DNA of 64,000 bases from Rubricoccus sp963708165 (lineage in GTDB: Bacteria > Bacteroidota > Rhodothermia > Rhodothermales > Rubricoccaceae), in contig OY970187.1 in NCBI GenBank assembly GCA_963708165.1, forward strand, positions 434,001 through 498,000, written 5' to 3'. The position numbers were made by a program, and so were the translations under genes. Under the pieces are notes generated by a model, which worked only from the letters and a program-made list of their open reading frames with translations, made no database searches and was not told the DNA's origin. Below, in pieces: positions 17,423 through 26,392 of this stretch; the first letter of the stretch is position 1; each line of letters begins with the position of its first letter.

Positions 17423-18927
17423 GGTTCGGCCTCTGGCGGAGGGATAGGGGATGCGGGATGCAGAGGGATGCGGGGGGCGTCCAGGGCCTCTGGCGCGTGC
17501 GCCGAACTCGTGCCGTCGCCAGAGGCCTGAGCCTCTGGCGTGCCGCCGGGTAGAGAAGGTGCGCTCGGCGGGTCACCGTCAGGGGCGTCATCGTCCGGGC
17601 CTCTGGCGCCAGAGGCTGTGTTCAGGTGGCGCAGCGCGTCGATGCCCATCGCGAGGGCGCTGGCGAGAGAGATCGCCACAATCGTGAGCAACGCCGTCCG
17701 GGCCGTCGTCACGCCGCCGAGGAGCGCCAGAGGCGTGACGGTGAGCACGAGCGCGACGATGCGCGCCCAGAAGAGCTGCCGCGGGCGCTCCATCGCGCGG
17801 AGGCACGAGAGCAGCACGACGACCACACCGATGCCGACCGGCACCAGCGCGACGGCCCACATGAGGCCGGCGTAGGCGTCGAACTTGCCGTCGTAGATCA
17901 GGCTGAGTGCGGGCGCACCGGCGAACAGCAGCACGGCGCCGTAGAGCCCCGCGAGCACGACGGCCAGACCCGAGAGCGCCGCGAGCGTGCGGCGCCCGGT
18001 TCCGTTTTCGAGCGCGCGCACAAACGTGGGCACCATCAGCGTGCCGAGCACCTGAAAGACGTGAACGGCGGGCAGCGCGAAGTTGTACAGCGCCCGCAGC
18101 CCGCCCGCCTCGGCCAGGCCGCCCGCGAGGCTCAGCCACATGATGGGCAGGTAGCCCGCCACCCAGTCCAGCCCGCCAGAGGCAACCGCCCAGCGCCCGT
18201 ACTCGGTGTGCTGCTCGCGCGCCTCGGCCACAAGCCCAGCCTCTGGCGCGGGCCGCAACCGCAGGCCTCCACGTTTGACGAGCCACAGGCCCGAAAGCAG
18301 TCCCGCGACGCCGGTCACGCCGACCGCCAGAAGCACGTCCAGCGACTCCACCTCGCCCAGCACGCCCGCGGCGTAGAGCGCCGCGATGCCGCCCAGGAGA
18401 AGCACGGCGTAGATCGCGCCCGCGACGGCAGACCGGCGGGGCTCGAACGTCACGTACTGCATCGAGCGCGTGATCCACGTCAGGAGGATGCCGCCCTGCG
18501 CGATGGCAATGGCGAGCAAGCCCACGGTCAGCGCCAGAGGCCCGCCGAACAGCCACGTGCCCAGCGCGCCCGCGCCCAGCACGATGAAGCCGATCACGCT
18601 TATACCCAGGTGCCCGCGGAGCAGCGTCGCGAAGTACTCCGGCAGGCGCTTCTTGAACCGGCCCGGACCAAACACCAGCATCGGCTCGGTCAGCATGCCT
18701 TGGTGGAGCGTGCTGAAGAGCAGAAAAACCGTGAACGCGATGGTGTACGCGCCGTAGGCCTCTGGCGAGAGCCACCGCGCGAGCAGCACGTTGACGACAA
18801 AGTTGGCGCCCGCGAAGAGCGCCTGGTCGAGTACGCTCCAGACGCCCTTGCCCGCCCACTTCCGCGCGCTCGCGGCCCGGCTCGGGGCCTCTGGCGGTGC
18901 GGGAGATTCTGTAGGCGGTGCGGACAT
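17413..18927 (-). CDS. Polysaccharide flippase (Wzx/MATE-like)
   Basis: 504 residues with about twelve TM helices. The N-terminus SARKWAGKGVWSVLDQALFAG is typical of the polysaccharide transport family, followed by LLARWLSPEAYGAYTIAF. It would move lipid-linked repeat units across the inner membrane, next to its polymerase. The C-terminal about 70 residues (TASGARGPDDDAPDG through PPPEAEPWT) follow the last helix and are Pro/Ala/Asp-rich. They are encoded by decamers plus a GGGATGC heptad tract (17440-17477) and are probably dispensable. Confidence 0.9.
   Translation of the reverse strand: MSAPPTESPAPPEAPSRAASARKWAGKGVWSVLDQALFAGANFVVNVLLARWLSPEAYGAYTIAFTVFLLFSTLHQGMLTEPMLVFGPGRFKKRLPEYFATLLRGHLGISVIGFIVLGAGALGTWLFGGPLALTVGLLAIAIAQGGILLTWITRSMQYVTFEPRRSAVAGAIYAVLLLGGIAALYAAGVLGEVESLDVLLAVGVTGVAGLLSGLWLVKRGGLRLRPAPEAGLVAEAREQHTEYGRWAVASGGLDWVAGYLPIMWLSLAGGLAEAGGLRALYNFALPAVHVFQVLGTLMVPTFVRALENGTGRRTLAALSGLAVVLAGLYGAVLLFAGAPALSLIYDGKFDAYAGLMWAVALVPVGIGVVVVLLSCLRAMERPRQLFWARIVALVLTVTPLALLGGVTTARTALLTIVAISLASALAMGIDALRHLNTASGARGPDDDAPDGDPPSAPSLPGGTPEAQASGDGTSSAHAPEALDAPRIPLHPASPIPPPEAEPWT
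17440..17477 (+). repeat. GGGN4 heptads (GGGATGC) inside the wzx 3' end
   Basis: Three copies of GGGATGC plus flanking GGG tracts, G-rich on the plus strand. It codes for part of the Pro-rich tail of the flippase on the minus strand. A C-rich counterpart with two GCATCCC units is at about 57473-57487. Confidence 0.65.
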
Positions 18928-18970
18928 GAAGGGCGCCTCTGGTGCCAGAGGCGAATCGAAATCAGAAAAC

Positions 18971-19113
18971 CACCCCCTGGAGGGGGCTCCCGCGTAGCGG
19001 GTGGGGGTGTTCCGCGCAGAGGCTTGGAACTCGGATCGTGCGATGAAGGCCTCTGTGCGCGACCGCGAACACCCTCCGCCCTGCGGGCACCTCCCTCAAG
19101 GGAGGAGTGAAAT
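18971..19113. repeat. Inverted pair of REP-like hairpin units
   Basis: Unit A (about 18971-19022) contains hairpins CCCCCT-GG-AGGGGG and CCCGC-GTA-GCGGG, followed by GGGGGTGTTC. Unit B (about 19050-19113), read on the minus strand, has the same order: a CCTCCCTTGAGGGAGG hairpin, a CCCGCAGGGCGG hairpin, then GGGTGTTC and CAGAGGC. The two point towards each other around a short centre, an arrangement like REPIN/MITE elements. It fills the 220-base gap between Wzx and the SLBB gene. Confidence 0.7.
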
Positions 19114-19149
19114 GCGCCTCTGGCGCCAGGGGCGACCTCTCGCCAGAGG

Positions 19150-19662
19150 CTAGCCGCCCGCGACGGCGTTGATGAGCAGCGCGACCGCCGTGACCGCGCC
19201 GACAATGATGCCGCCCTCCTGCCAGCCGAAATTGCGCTTGCGGATCACGTCCACGATCACCGAGTCGCCCTCGCGCAGCGGCGGATACGCGCCGGGGTTG
19301 GCGGCGATGTCGGCCGAGGTCGTCGCGTACACCACGCCTTCGGACGGACGAAACAGCCGCACCTCGACGCGCTGCCGCTCGTTGGAGGCGCGCACGTCGT
19401 AGTTGGCACCGCCGGTCAGCGCCAGAAGTCGGCTCAGGTCGGTCTGGACCGAGATCTCGTAGAGGCCGGGGTTGCGCACCGCGCCCTCCACCTGAATTTG
19501 AATCGTGGCTTCGCCGGGCTGGTGAAACTGGTAGTAGCCGGGGCTGGTGGAGATCACCTGCTCGCTGCGGCCGATGCGGCCGCCTTGCGAGCCCTGACCG
19601 AAGGCCTCTGGCGCCAGAGGCAGGAGGAGCAGAAAAAGAGCGCAGAGGGCGAAGGAGCGCAT
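19150..19662 (-). CDS. SLBB-domain polysaccharide export protein (Wza-like, short)
   Basis: 170 residues. Signal peptide MRSFALCALFLLLLPLAPEA, then an SLBB-type domain with IQIQVEGAVRNPGLYEISVQ, LSRLLALTGGAN and PLREGDSVIVDVIRKRNFGW, and a C-terminal hydrophobic segment (GGIIVGAVTAVALLINAV). It lacks the full N-terminal poly-export domain of Wza (usual length about 360-380), so it may be a partial or accessory export component. The signal peptide itself contains an 18-bp head-to-head decamer palindrome (19604-19621), read as PLAPEA. It lies 20 bp downstream of the Wzc-like gene. Confidence 0.85.
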   Translation of the reverse strand: MRSFALCALFLLLLPLAPEAFGQGSQGGRIGRSEQVISTSPGYYQFHQPGEATIQIQVEGAVRNPGLYEISVQTDLSRLLALTGGANYDVRASNERQRVEVRLFRPSEGVVYATTSADIAANPGAYPPLREGDSVIVDVIRKRNFGWQEGGIIVGAVTAVALLINAVAGG

Positions 19663-19682
19663 AGGGCGAGGGGTGTGGTGGG

Positions 19683-22310
19683 CTAGGCGGTGAGCGCCTT
19701 GCGGGTGGGGTCGGCCTGTTGCTGCGTGGCGCGGGCCTTGGGCGAGGAGAAACGAGCGCCCTGTGTCTTGGTGTGGCCGACCGCGCGCGACGGCACGAAG
19801 CGGTTGAGCACAGCGCCGACGCGCGAGAGGCCTGCGCCCGCGAGTTCGCCCGCGACGTGGCTCATGGCGTCGATGTCGCTCTCGCCCGCTTCCGCGACGA
19901 GCAGCGCGGCGTCGGCGTAAGGCGCGAGCAGCGCCGCGTCGGCGGTGCGGAGCGCGGGCGGCGTGTCGATCAGGACGAGGTCGAACGTGTGGCGGAGGTT
20001 GCCGAGCAACTCGCCCACGCGCTCAGGCGCCCAGGCGAGGCCCGGGGCCTCTGGCGTCTCGCGAGCCGTGACGGCGAACAGGCCGGGCACGACCGTGCTC
20101 CAGTAGACCACGTTGAGGTCTTCGCCGCCCGTTCCCAGCGCCGGGCTGTCGCCCAGGCCGAGCAGCGCGCCCACGGCGGGCGTGCGCAGATCCGCGTCGA
20201 TGAGGAGCACGCGGCGACCGGCCTGAGCGGCCGCAACGGCGAGGTTGGTGGCGACCAAGCTTTTGCCCACGCCCGCCTCTGGCGCACCGACGAGGACGAC
20301 CTGCGGCGACGCACCGCCTGCGTTCAAGGCCGCGTGCAGGTGACGGAAGGATTCGGCCTCTGGCGCGAAGGCGTCCGTGATCGTCACCATGCCTGGATGG
20401 ACCGCGATCCCGTCGACGGTTTTGCGTCCGCGGCCGAGTGCGCCGGTCAGGTCCGGGACCGTGCCGACGACCGTAAAGCCTGCGCCTTCCAGGTCACCGG
20501 GCGTGTGGATGCGGCTGTCCGTCGTGTAGCGGAGCGCGGCGGCGCCCAGACCGAGCAGCAGGCCGAGAACCGAACCCAGGATGAGGTTGAGCAGCACGTT
20601 GGGGCTGGACGGCTTGCGAGGCTCCTGCACCTCGCGCAGGATGCTCGCGACGGCCAGTTCGGTGCCTTCGGCCATCTCGGTTTTCGCCAGCTCACGCTCT
20701 AGCTCGACGAGCGATTCGGAGGCCATCGCGCGGCGGCGTTCGAGCTGCGAGAGCTGCACTTCCTGGCGCGGCTTGGCGCGGAGCTCGCCGCGTGCCTCGC
20801 CCAAGCGGGACGAGAGCGATCCGGCGCGGGCGCGGGCGCCCTGAAGTGCCGAGCGCTCGTCCGCGATGCGGCGCTGCAACTCGGCGACGTAGCTGGCGCC
20901 GTTGGCGCCGGGGCTGGTGAGATCCAACCCACCGGTGCTCTCCACGCCAGAGGCCCGCTCTTGCGACAGGCGGCGCTGCTCGGCCTTGAGGCCCTGCAGG
21001 CGCTGGCTGAGCGCGCGTGTGTCGGGATGAGCGTTGGCATCGCCGCGAAGGTCCGGGTTGGCGCGAAGCGCCTGGGCCAAAAGCGTCTCGTAGCGCGTGA
21101 TCTCGGTTTGCACCTCGATGCTCTGCGCGCCAGAGGCTGCCGTCGCGCCGCTCTGGGCCAGGCGGGGCTGGATGGAGGCGGCTTCGCTCTGCAACTGCGC
21201 GAGCGTGGCGCTGCGCTGGCTGATCTCGGCCCGCGCGAGGTCGAGCCCAGATTCGAGCTGACCGATCTGGCTGACGGTGTTCTGCGTCTGGATCTGCAGG
21301 CCCGCGGCGTTCTCGCGCGTCATAAAGGACTGCAGCTGCGACTCGATCTCGGCCAGTTCGCCCTCGCGGGTCATCACCTGGCCTTCGAGCAGCTCGCGCG
21401 TTTCGCTGAGGTCGGCGCGGTTGGACTGGCGCGTCATCGCGAGGTACTCGTTGGTGTAGTACCGGGCGATCTTGGCGGCCTCTTGCGGGTTGCGGGCGAC
21501 GGCCTCGACTTTGAGCGCGTCCACTTCCTCACGAGCGGGACCGACCGACACGATCTCCTCTTGCAGATACGTGCCTAGCACGTCTTCGTCTACGGTGCGG
21601 TCGAACTCGGCGGCCGCCTCCTGGACAACCGTGAGGGCTTCGGCGGCAGGTTCGTCCAGGATGGCGCGAGCGGTTTGGCGCGCGATAAGGGGGTTTTCCT
21701 GTAGGATCAGCGCCTGGTTGAGGACGCGGTTGGGATCCTCTTGCGCCGAGGCCTCAGCGTTTTCGTCGGGGTTGATGAGGAGGAGGCTGTACGCCGTGTA
21801 CTCGCGCGGCGCGAGGGCGGTGTAGAGTGCAAAGGCCCCGAGCGTGGCGAGGAAGACGCCGAGGATGAGCCACTTGTGGCGGCGCAGCATCTGCATCCGC
21901 TCGCGGAAGGCGCGGCGCGCCTCGGTGCGGGCGGGCGGCAGCGGCGGAACCGGAGGCCCGGCGGGCGCCGTCTGCGGGGCGGGCAGCGAGCGCTGGATGG
22001 GCGCGAGCGCCGCGCCAGAAGCTGACGTGGCCCCGGCGGTTTGCGTGCTCGCCTCTGGCGAGCCGATGCGAAAGCCGTCGCGCTCGTTGTAGTCCGGCTG
22101 CGCCTCGTCCATGCGGGGAGCGTCGGCGCGCTGGGCGCTGGCGACCGAAGCGCCATCGCCAGAGGAGGCGGGCAGGGGCTCGACGATTTCGGGCGCGCGC
22201 CACTCCGCCATCGGCGTGGGATCGAAGACGACTTCCTCGAAGACGGCATCGTGCACGTCGGGGGAAGGCGCGGGCTGCGGGCGCGGGGTCGGAGTAGGTC
22301 GGTCCTGCAT
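19683..22310 (-). CDS. Wzc-like chain-length/ATPase protein without tyrosine tail
   Basis: 875 residues from the ATG at 22310. Order: a repeat-rich cytoplasmic N-terminus (about 1-140), a Wzz domain with TM1 (WLILGVFLATLGAFALYTAL), a long coiled coil (about 300-560), a Pro-rich TM2 region (RKPSSPNVLLNLILGSVLG), then a CpsD-type ATPase. The ATPase has Walker A GAPEAGVGKSLVATNLA, A' LLIDADLRTP and B LVLIDTPPAL. It controls chain length in Wzx/Wzy export. BY-kinases end in a tyrosine cluster; here the end (TKTQGARFSSPKARATQQQA) has none, so autophosphorylation at the usual site is not possible. The residues PEA in Walker A are encoded by the decamer. Confidence 0.9.
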   Translation of the reverse strand: MQDRPTPTPRPQPAPSPDVHDAVFEEVVFDPTPMAEWRAPEIVEPLPASSGDGASVASAQRADAPRMDEAQPDYNERDGFRIGSPEASTQTAGATSASGAALAPIQRSLPAPQTAPAGPPVPPLPPARTEARRAFRERMQMLRRHKWLILGVFLATLGAFALYTALAPREYTAYSLLLINPDENAEASAQEDPNRVLNQALILQENPLIARQTARAILDEPAAEALTVVQEAAAEFDRTVDEDVLGTYLQEEIVSVGPAREEVDALKVEAVARNPQEAAKIARYYTNEYLAMTRQSNRADLSETRELLEGQVMTREGELAEIESQLQSFMTRENAAGLQIQTQNTVSQIGQLESGLDLARAEISQRSATLAQLQSEAASIQPRLAQSGATAASGAQSIEVQTEITRYETLLAQALRANPDLRGDANAHPDTRALSQRLQGLKAEQRRLSQERASGVESTGGLDLTSPGANGASYVAELQRRIADERSALQGARARAGSLSSRLGEARGELRAKPRQEVQLSQLERRRAMASESLVELERELAKTEMAEGTELAVASILREVQEPRKPSSPNVLLNLILGSVLGLLLGLGAAALRYTTDSRIHTPGDLEGAGFTVVGTVPDLTGALGRGRKTVDGIAVHPGMVTITDAFAPEAESFRHLHAALNAGGASPQVVLVGAPEAGVGKSLVATNLAVAAAQAGRRVLLIDADLRTPAVGALLGLGDSPALGTGGEDLNVVYWSTVVPGLFAVTARETPEAPGLAWAPERVGELLGNLRHTFDLVLIDTPPALRTADAALLAPYADAALLVAEAGESDIDAMSHVAGELAGAGLSRVGAVLNRFVPSRAVGHTKTQGARFSSPKARATQQQADPTRKALTA

Positions 22311-22693
22311 AGGTCGGGGCGGGGCAGTCGGGGGTATCGGCCGACTCGGGGAGAGACACAAGCGGGCCTCAAGCAAGCGCTGAGCCCCTCCGCGCAACGC
22401 AGCCTTGGTCGGTTCTATTGGCGCTCTCGGGTGACGCTCGGCCGGGCTATCCCGCCGCGCCGTCCCCGCACGAGACATTGAACGGATCGCGACTGAGGCC
22501 TCTGGCGACGCACGCAGAGCGGGGACAAGCCCGCGCCACAGGCACTGGACGCCGCGTCTTCGCGTGTCTCACATCGAGACAGCATGATAGGCAACGTGGC
22601 ACCTCAGCCCTCGCGCGCGCCGTTTCCTCACAGCGTTCTACTGCTCGCGCCAGAGGCCCGATCCTGGATGTAGCGAGGACTGGATGGGCGCGG
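22311..22693. other. Noncoding gap upstream of the polysaccharide cluster
   Basis: About 380 bases between queA and the Wzc-like gene, both on the minus strand. It presumably carries the promoter of the 12-kb polysaccharide operon, but no convincing -7/-33 pair was found. Only two clear decamers are present, a low density for this window. Confidence 0.4.
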
Positions 22694-23861
22694 CTAGACG
22701 ATCAGCATGCAATCGCCGTAGGAATAGAAGCGGTAGCGCTCGGCCACGGCGTGGCGGTAGGCGCGCATAACGGCCTCGCGCCCGCCGAACGTGGCCGTGA
22801 GCACGAGCAGCGACGACTGCGGCAGGTGAAAGTTGGTCAGGAGCGCGTCGATGCCGGTGAACGCGTAGCCGGGCGTGATGGTGAGATCGGTCTCGCCAGA
22901 GGCCGCATGGAACGCGCCGCTGGCGTCGGCGCTGGATTCGAGCGTGCGCGTGCTCGTGGTGCCGACGGCGACGACGCGCCCGCCTGCCTCGCGCGCGGCG
23001 TTGAGCGATGCCGCTGCCTCTGGCGTGACCGTGATGCGCTCGGAGGCCACGCGGTGATCGGCGAGGTCGTCCACCCGGACCGGCTCGAAGGTGCCGTAGC
23101 CGACGTGCAAGGTGACGTGCACGCGCTCGACGCCGCCAGAGGCCAAGCGCCCGAGCAGCGCGTCCGTGAAGTGGAGCCCGGCGGTGGGAGCAGCGACGGC
23201 ACCTGTCTCTCGGGCGAAAACCGTCTGGTAGCGCTCGCGGTCGGCCCGGTCGGTGGGCCGCGCGATGTAGGGCGGCAGTGGAAGCTGTCCGATCTCTTCC
23301 AGCGCCTCGCGCTCGGCATCCGCACGCCAGAGGCGCGCTGCCACGCGTGAACCGGACGAGCCGCTTGCCGTCGTCTTCCACGCTCACGATCTCGGCTTTC
23401 AGGGTTCCGGGTTCTGGGTTCTGGGTTCCGGGTTGTGTTCGCTCAGGGCTGTGGAGATCTGCCGGGCCTCTGGCGCCAGAGGCACTCCCCTCTTCCTCTC
23501 TTCCCCTCTTCTCCCTTCCCTCTTCCCCTAGCCACACCTCTGCGCCTTCGCGGAGCTTGCGGCCGGGCTTGGCGAGCGCGCGCCAGAGGCCGTCATCGCG
23601 ACGCTCCACCAAGAACAGTTCGGCCTTGCCGCCGGTCGGCCTGTGGCCGAGCAGGCGCGCGGCCATCACGCGGGTGTCGTTGAAAACGAGCGCGTCGCCA
23701 GAGGCTAGATAGTCCGGCAGGTCGGTGACGTGGCGGTCCTCGATCTGGCCCGTGGCGCGGTGGAGCACGAGCATCCGCGAGCCGTCGCGCCGTTCGGCGG
23801 GGCGTTGCGCGACGAGCGCGTCGGGGAGGTCGAAGACGTAGGCGGCGAGGGCGTCGGCCAC
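22694..23861 (-). CDS. queA: tRNA preQ1(34) ribosyltransferase-isomerase (frameshifted, with repeat insert)
   Basis: QueA transfers the ribosyl part of SAM to preQ1 in tRNA, the penultimate step of queuosine synthesis. The N-terminal part reads AAYVFDLPDALVAQRPAERRDGSRMLVL and DYLASGDALVFNDTRVMAARL. The C-terminal part, in another frame from about 23345, reads LPLPPYIARPTDRADRERYQTVF, GAVAAPTAGLHFT, HVGYGTFEPV and TNFHLPQSSLLVL. Between WLGE and AEIVSVEDDGKRLVRF there is an in-frame insert of about 35 residues (EKRGREEEG to TQNPEPGTLK) made of a pyrimidine tract, decamers and GGGN4 heptads. A one-base shift follows at about 23348. The enzyme may be intact if the shift is a sequencing error. 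Confidence 0.85.
23402..23435 (+). repeat. GGGN4 heptad tract inside queA
   Basis: Five GGG tracts at seven-base spacing with spacers TTCC, TTCT, TTCT, TTCC, G-rich on plus. It is followed (about 23485-23530) by a C/T-only tract and encodes the TQNPEPGT part of the QueA insert. Confidence 0.75.
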
Positions 23862-23961
23862 AGGCAGAGGTGAGAGGCGAGACGTGCAAACTGCTGGCCT
23901 CTGGCGGCGGAGGCAACCGAAGACGGCGGGAGGACGGGTGGACCGCGCCAGAGGCGACGGC

Positions 23962-23969
23962 TAGGTTGG
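23962..23969 (+). promoter_or_regulatory. Possible -7 box (TAGGTTGG)
   Basis: A TAnnTTnG-like octamer 13 bases before the ATG at 23983, at a place similar to the boxes at 9117, 34002 and 56657. One mismatch to the consensus. Confidence 0.25.
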
Positions 23970-23982
23970 GGGTCTGCACCCC

Positions 23983-24690
23983 ATGCTCATGACCCGAACC
24001 CGGCGCCACGCCCTCAACCTGCTGCTTCAACTCGTCGTCGTCGTCGCGGGCGTCACGATCTCGCTCGGGCTGGACGAGTGGCGGGCCTCTCGCGGCGAGA
24101 CGCGCGACGCTCGGGCGCTAAAGGTGCAGCTCGCCTCAGATCTCCGCAGCGACCTCGACGCGCTCGATATCTCGCTGGAGCGGAACGCGCGGATGACGGC
24201 GGCCTACCGCCGCCTCCTCTCGCCAGAGGCGGCCTCCCTCCCCGACGACTCGCTCGACGTGTACGTCGACCTCGCCGTCTCGTACAACCTCTTCCCCGCC
24301 CACGACGAAGCCTATGAGGCGATGCGCCAGACCGGCACCTCGCGCCTCTTGCGTGACCCCGACCTCCGCTCCACCGTGATCCGCTACCACTCGCGGACGC
24401 TCGGCCGCGCGCGCGAGTGGGACGACATCAACCGCCAGTTCGTCCTCGACCGCATGATCCCCTACGTCGAGGCCAACGCGCCCGAGCTTAGCGACGCGGC
24501 GTCCTCTGGCGGCAGCGCCGGATTCACCGCGTGGACTGGCCTTGCAGACGCGTACCGCGCTCTGGACGACGACACGCATTTTCGAAACCTCTTGCGCACC
24601 AACCTGCTGTTCAAGCAGGCACAGGCGTCCGTCTACGCCGTCACGCGCGAGGAGACCGCCGAACTGCTCGACGAGCTCGCCGGACGCTAA
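23983..24690 (+). CDS. Membrane-anchored hypothetical protein
   Basis: 235 residues. An N-terminal TM helix (NLLLQLVVVVAGVTISLGLDEW) is followed by a helical extracytoplasmic region with LKVQLASDLRSDLDALDISL, FPAHDEAYEAMRQTGTSRLL and VIRYHSRTLGRAREWDD. This architecture is common in Bacteroidota proteins of unknown function (DUF6090-like). It is transcribed away from queA and ends in a tail-to-tail decamer pair at 24691-24708. An ATG two codons downstream is an equally possible start. Confidence 0.7.
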   Translation: MLMTRTRRHALNLLLQLVVVVAGVTISLGLDEWRASRGETRDARALKVQLASDLRSDLDALDISLERNARMTAAYRRLLSPEAASLPDDSLDVYVDLAVSYNLFPAHDEAYEAMRQTGTSRLLRDPDLRSTVIRYHSRTLGRAREWDDINRQFVLDRMIPYVEANAPELSDAASSGGSAGFTAWTGLADAYRALDDDTHFRNLLRTNLLFKQAQASVYAVTREETAELLDELAGR

Positions 24691-24714
24691 CGCCAGAGGC
24701 CTCTGGCACTGCGG

Positions 24715-26289
24715 TCAGCCTGCGAACTCACCCCAGACCTCGCGCAGGGCATTCGAGATCTCGCCCACCGTCGCGCCCGCCTCGACCGCCGTCAGCACGC
24801 GCGGCATGAGGTTCTCCTCGGTGCGGGCGGCCGATGTGACCGCGTCCATCGCCTCGCGCCAGAGGCCTGCGTCGCGCGTGGCGCGAAGCTCGCCGAGGCG
24901 TTCGATCTGCGTCTCGCGGATGGAGTCCGGGACGGTCATCGTCTCGAACGTGGTCGTCTCGTCGGACGTGAATTTGTTGACGCCGACCACGACGGTCTTG
25001 CCGCTCTCGATGTCGAGCTGCTGGCGGTAGGCGCTCTGCGCGATGGCGTCTTGGTAGAAGCCCTCCTCGATGGCTGCGACCGCGCCGCCCATCGCGTCGA
25101 TCTCTTCGATGAGCCGCGTCGCCTCGGTCTCGATATCGGCCGTCAGTTTTTCGACCACGAACGATCCCGCCAGAGGATCGACGGTATTGGTCACGCCGCT
25201 CTCGAAGCCGATGACCTGCTGGGTGCGGAGCGCGAGCGTGGCGGCTTCTTCGGTGGGGAGCGCGAGGGCTTCGTCGTAGCCGTTGGTGTGCAGGCTCTGC
25301 GTCCCGCCCAGGACGGCCGCGAGGGCTTGGATCGTCACGCGCGCCACGTTCGCCAGAGGCTGCTGGGCGGTGAGAGTCGAGCCGCCGGTCTGGGTGTGGA
25401 AGCGCAGCATCATCGCCTTGGGGTCGGTCGCGCCGAATCGCTCGCGCATGATCTGCGCCCACATCTTGCGCGCGGCGCGGAACTTGGCGACCTCTTCCAG
25501 GAAGTCGTTGTGGGCGTTGAAAAAGAAGCTCAGGCGCTTGCCAAACGCGTTGACGTCCAGCCCGGCGTCCAGCGCCGCCTGGACGTACGCGATGCCGTCC
25601 GCGAGGGTGAACGCGAGCTCTTGCGCAGCCGTCGACCCGGCCTCGCGGATGTGGTAGCCCGAGATGGAGATCGTATTCCACCGCGGAAGCTCCTGCCCGC
25701 ACCACGCGAACACGTCCGTAATGAAGCGCATCGACGGCCGCGGCGGAAAGATGTACGTGCCACGGGCGGCGTACTCCTTCAGGATGTCGTTCTGGATGGT
25801 CCCGCCCAGGCGCGAGAGATCCGCGCCCTGCTCCTTGGCCACGGCGACGTAGAGCGCCAGAAGCACGGGTGCGGTCGCGTTGATGGTCATGCTCGTCGTT
25901 ACGTCTGCCAGCGGTATGCCGCTGAACAGGCGCCGCATGTCGTCCAGCGAGCAAATGCTCACGCCCACCTTGCCGACCTCGCCCTCCGCCATCGGGTCGT
26001 CTGCGTCGTAGCCGATCTGCGTGGGCAGGTCGAAGGCGACCGACAGGCCTCTGGCGCCCGCGGCGAGCAGCGCGTGGTAGCGCTCGTTGGAGGCCTCGGC
26101 GGTCGAGAAGCCCGCGTACTGCCGCATGGTCCACAGCCTCTGGCGGTACATCTCGGGATACACGCCGCGCGTGTACGGGTACTCGCCCGCTTCGCCCAGC
26201 CGCGCGTCGAGGTCTTCGGGCAGGTCGGCGGCGGTGGCGACGGCGGGAAGGTCTAAGCCAGAGGCGGTCGTGGTGTCGTCAGCGGTCAT
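24715..26289 (-). CDS. Methylmalonyl-CoA mutase, large (catalytic) subunit
   Basis: 524 residues covering only the TIM-barrel substrate domain; the cobalamin-binding DxHxxG domain is absent and must be a separate protein not in this window. Key stretches: YPYTRGVYPEMYRQRLWTMR, QYAGFSTAEASNERYHALL, GLSVAFDLPTQIGYDADDP, NDILKEYAARGTYIFPP and SGYHIREAGSTAAQELAF. The Tyr in RQYAGFSTAE and the conserved Arg favour methylmalonyl-CoA over isobutyryl-CoA. It interconverts methylmalonyl-CoA and succinyl-CoA, linking propionate and odd-chain catabolism to the TCA cycle. Start at the ATG giving MTADDTTTASGLDLP. Confidence 0.92.
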   Translation of the reverse strand: MTADDTTTASGLDLPAVATAADLPEDLDARLGEAGEYPYTRGVYPEMYRQRLWTMRQYAGFSTAEASNERYHALLAAGARGLSVAFDLPTQIGYDADDPMAEGEVGKVGVSICSLDDMRRLFSGIPLADVTTSMTINATAPVLLALYVAVAKEQGADLSRLGGTIQNDILKEYAARGTYIFPPRPSMRFITDVFAWCGQELPRWNTISISGYHIREAGSTAAQELAFTLADGIAYVQAALDAGLDVNAFGKRLSFFFNAHNDFLEEVAKFRAARKMWAQIMRERFGATDPKAMMLRFHTQTGGSTLTAQQPLANVARVTIQALAAVLGGTQSLHTNGYDEALALPTEEAATLALRTQQVIGFESGVTNTVDPLAGSFVVEKLTADIETEATRLIEEIDAMGGAVAAIEEGFYQDAIAQSAYRQQLDIESGKTVVVGVNKFTSDETTTFETMTVPDSIRETQIERLGELRATRDAGLWREAMDAVTSAARTEENLMPRVLTAVEAGATVGEISNALREVWGEFAG

Positions 26290-26392
26290 GCGGGGCGTTG
26301 AGTGCGTCCGCGGCAACGCCAGAGGCCGCGTCCCGGTTCGGAGCACGCCGTGCCTCTGGCGGTGCGATCCTGCGACTCCTTTCCCGGATCTC

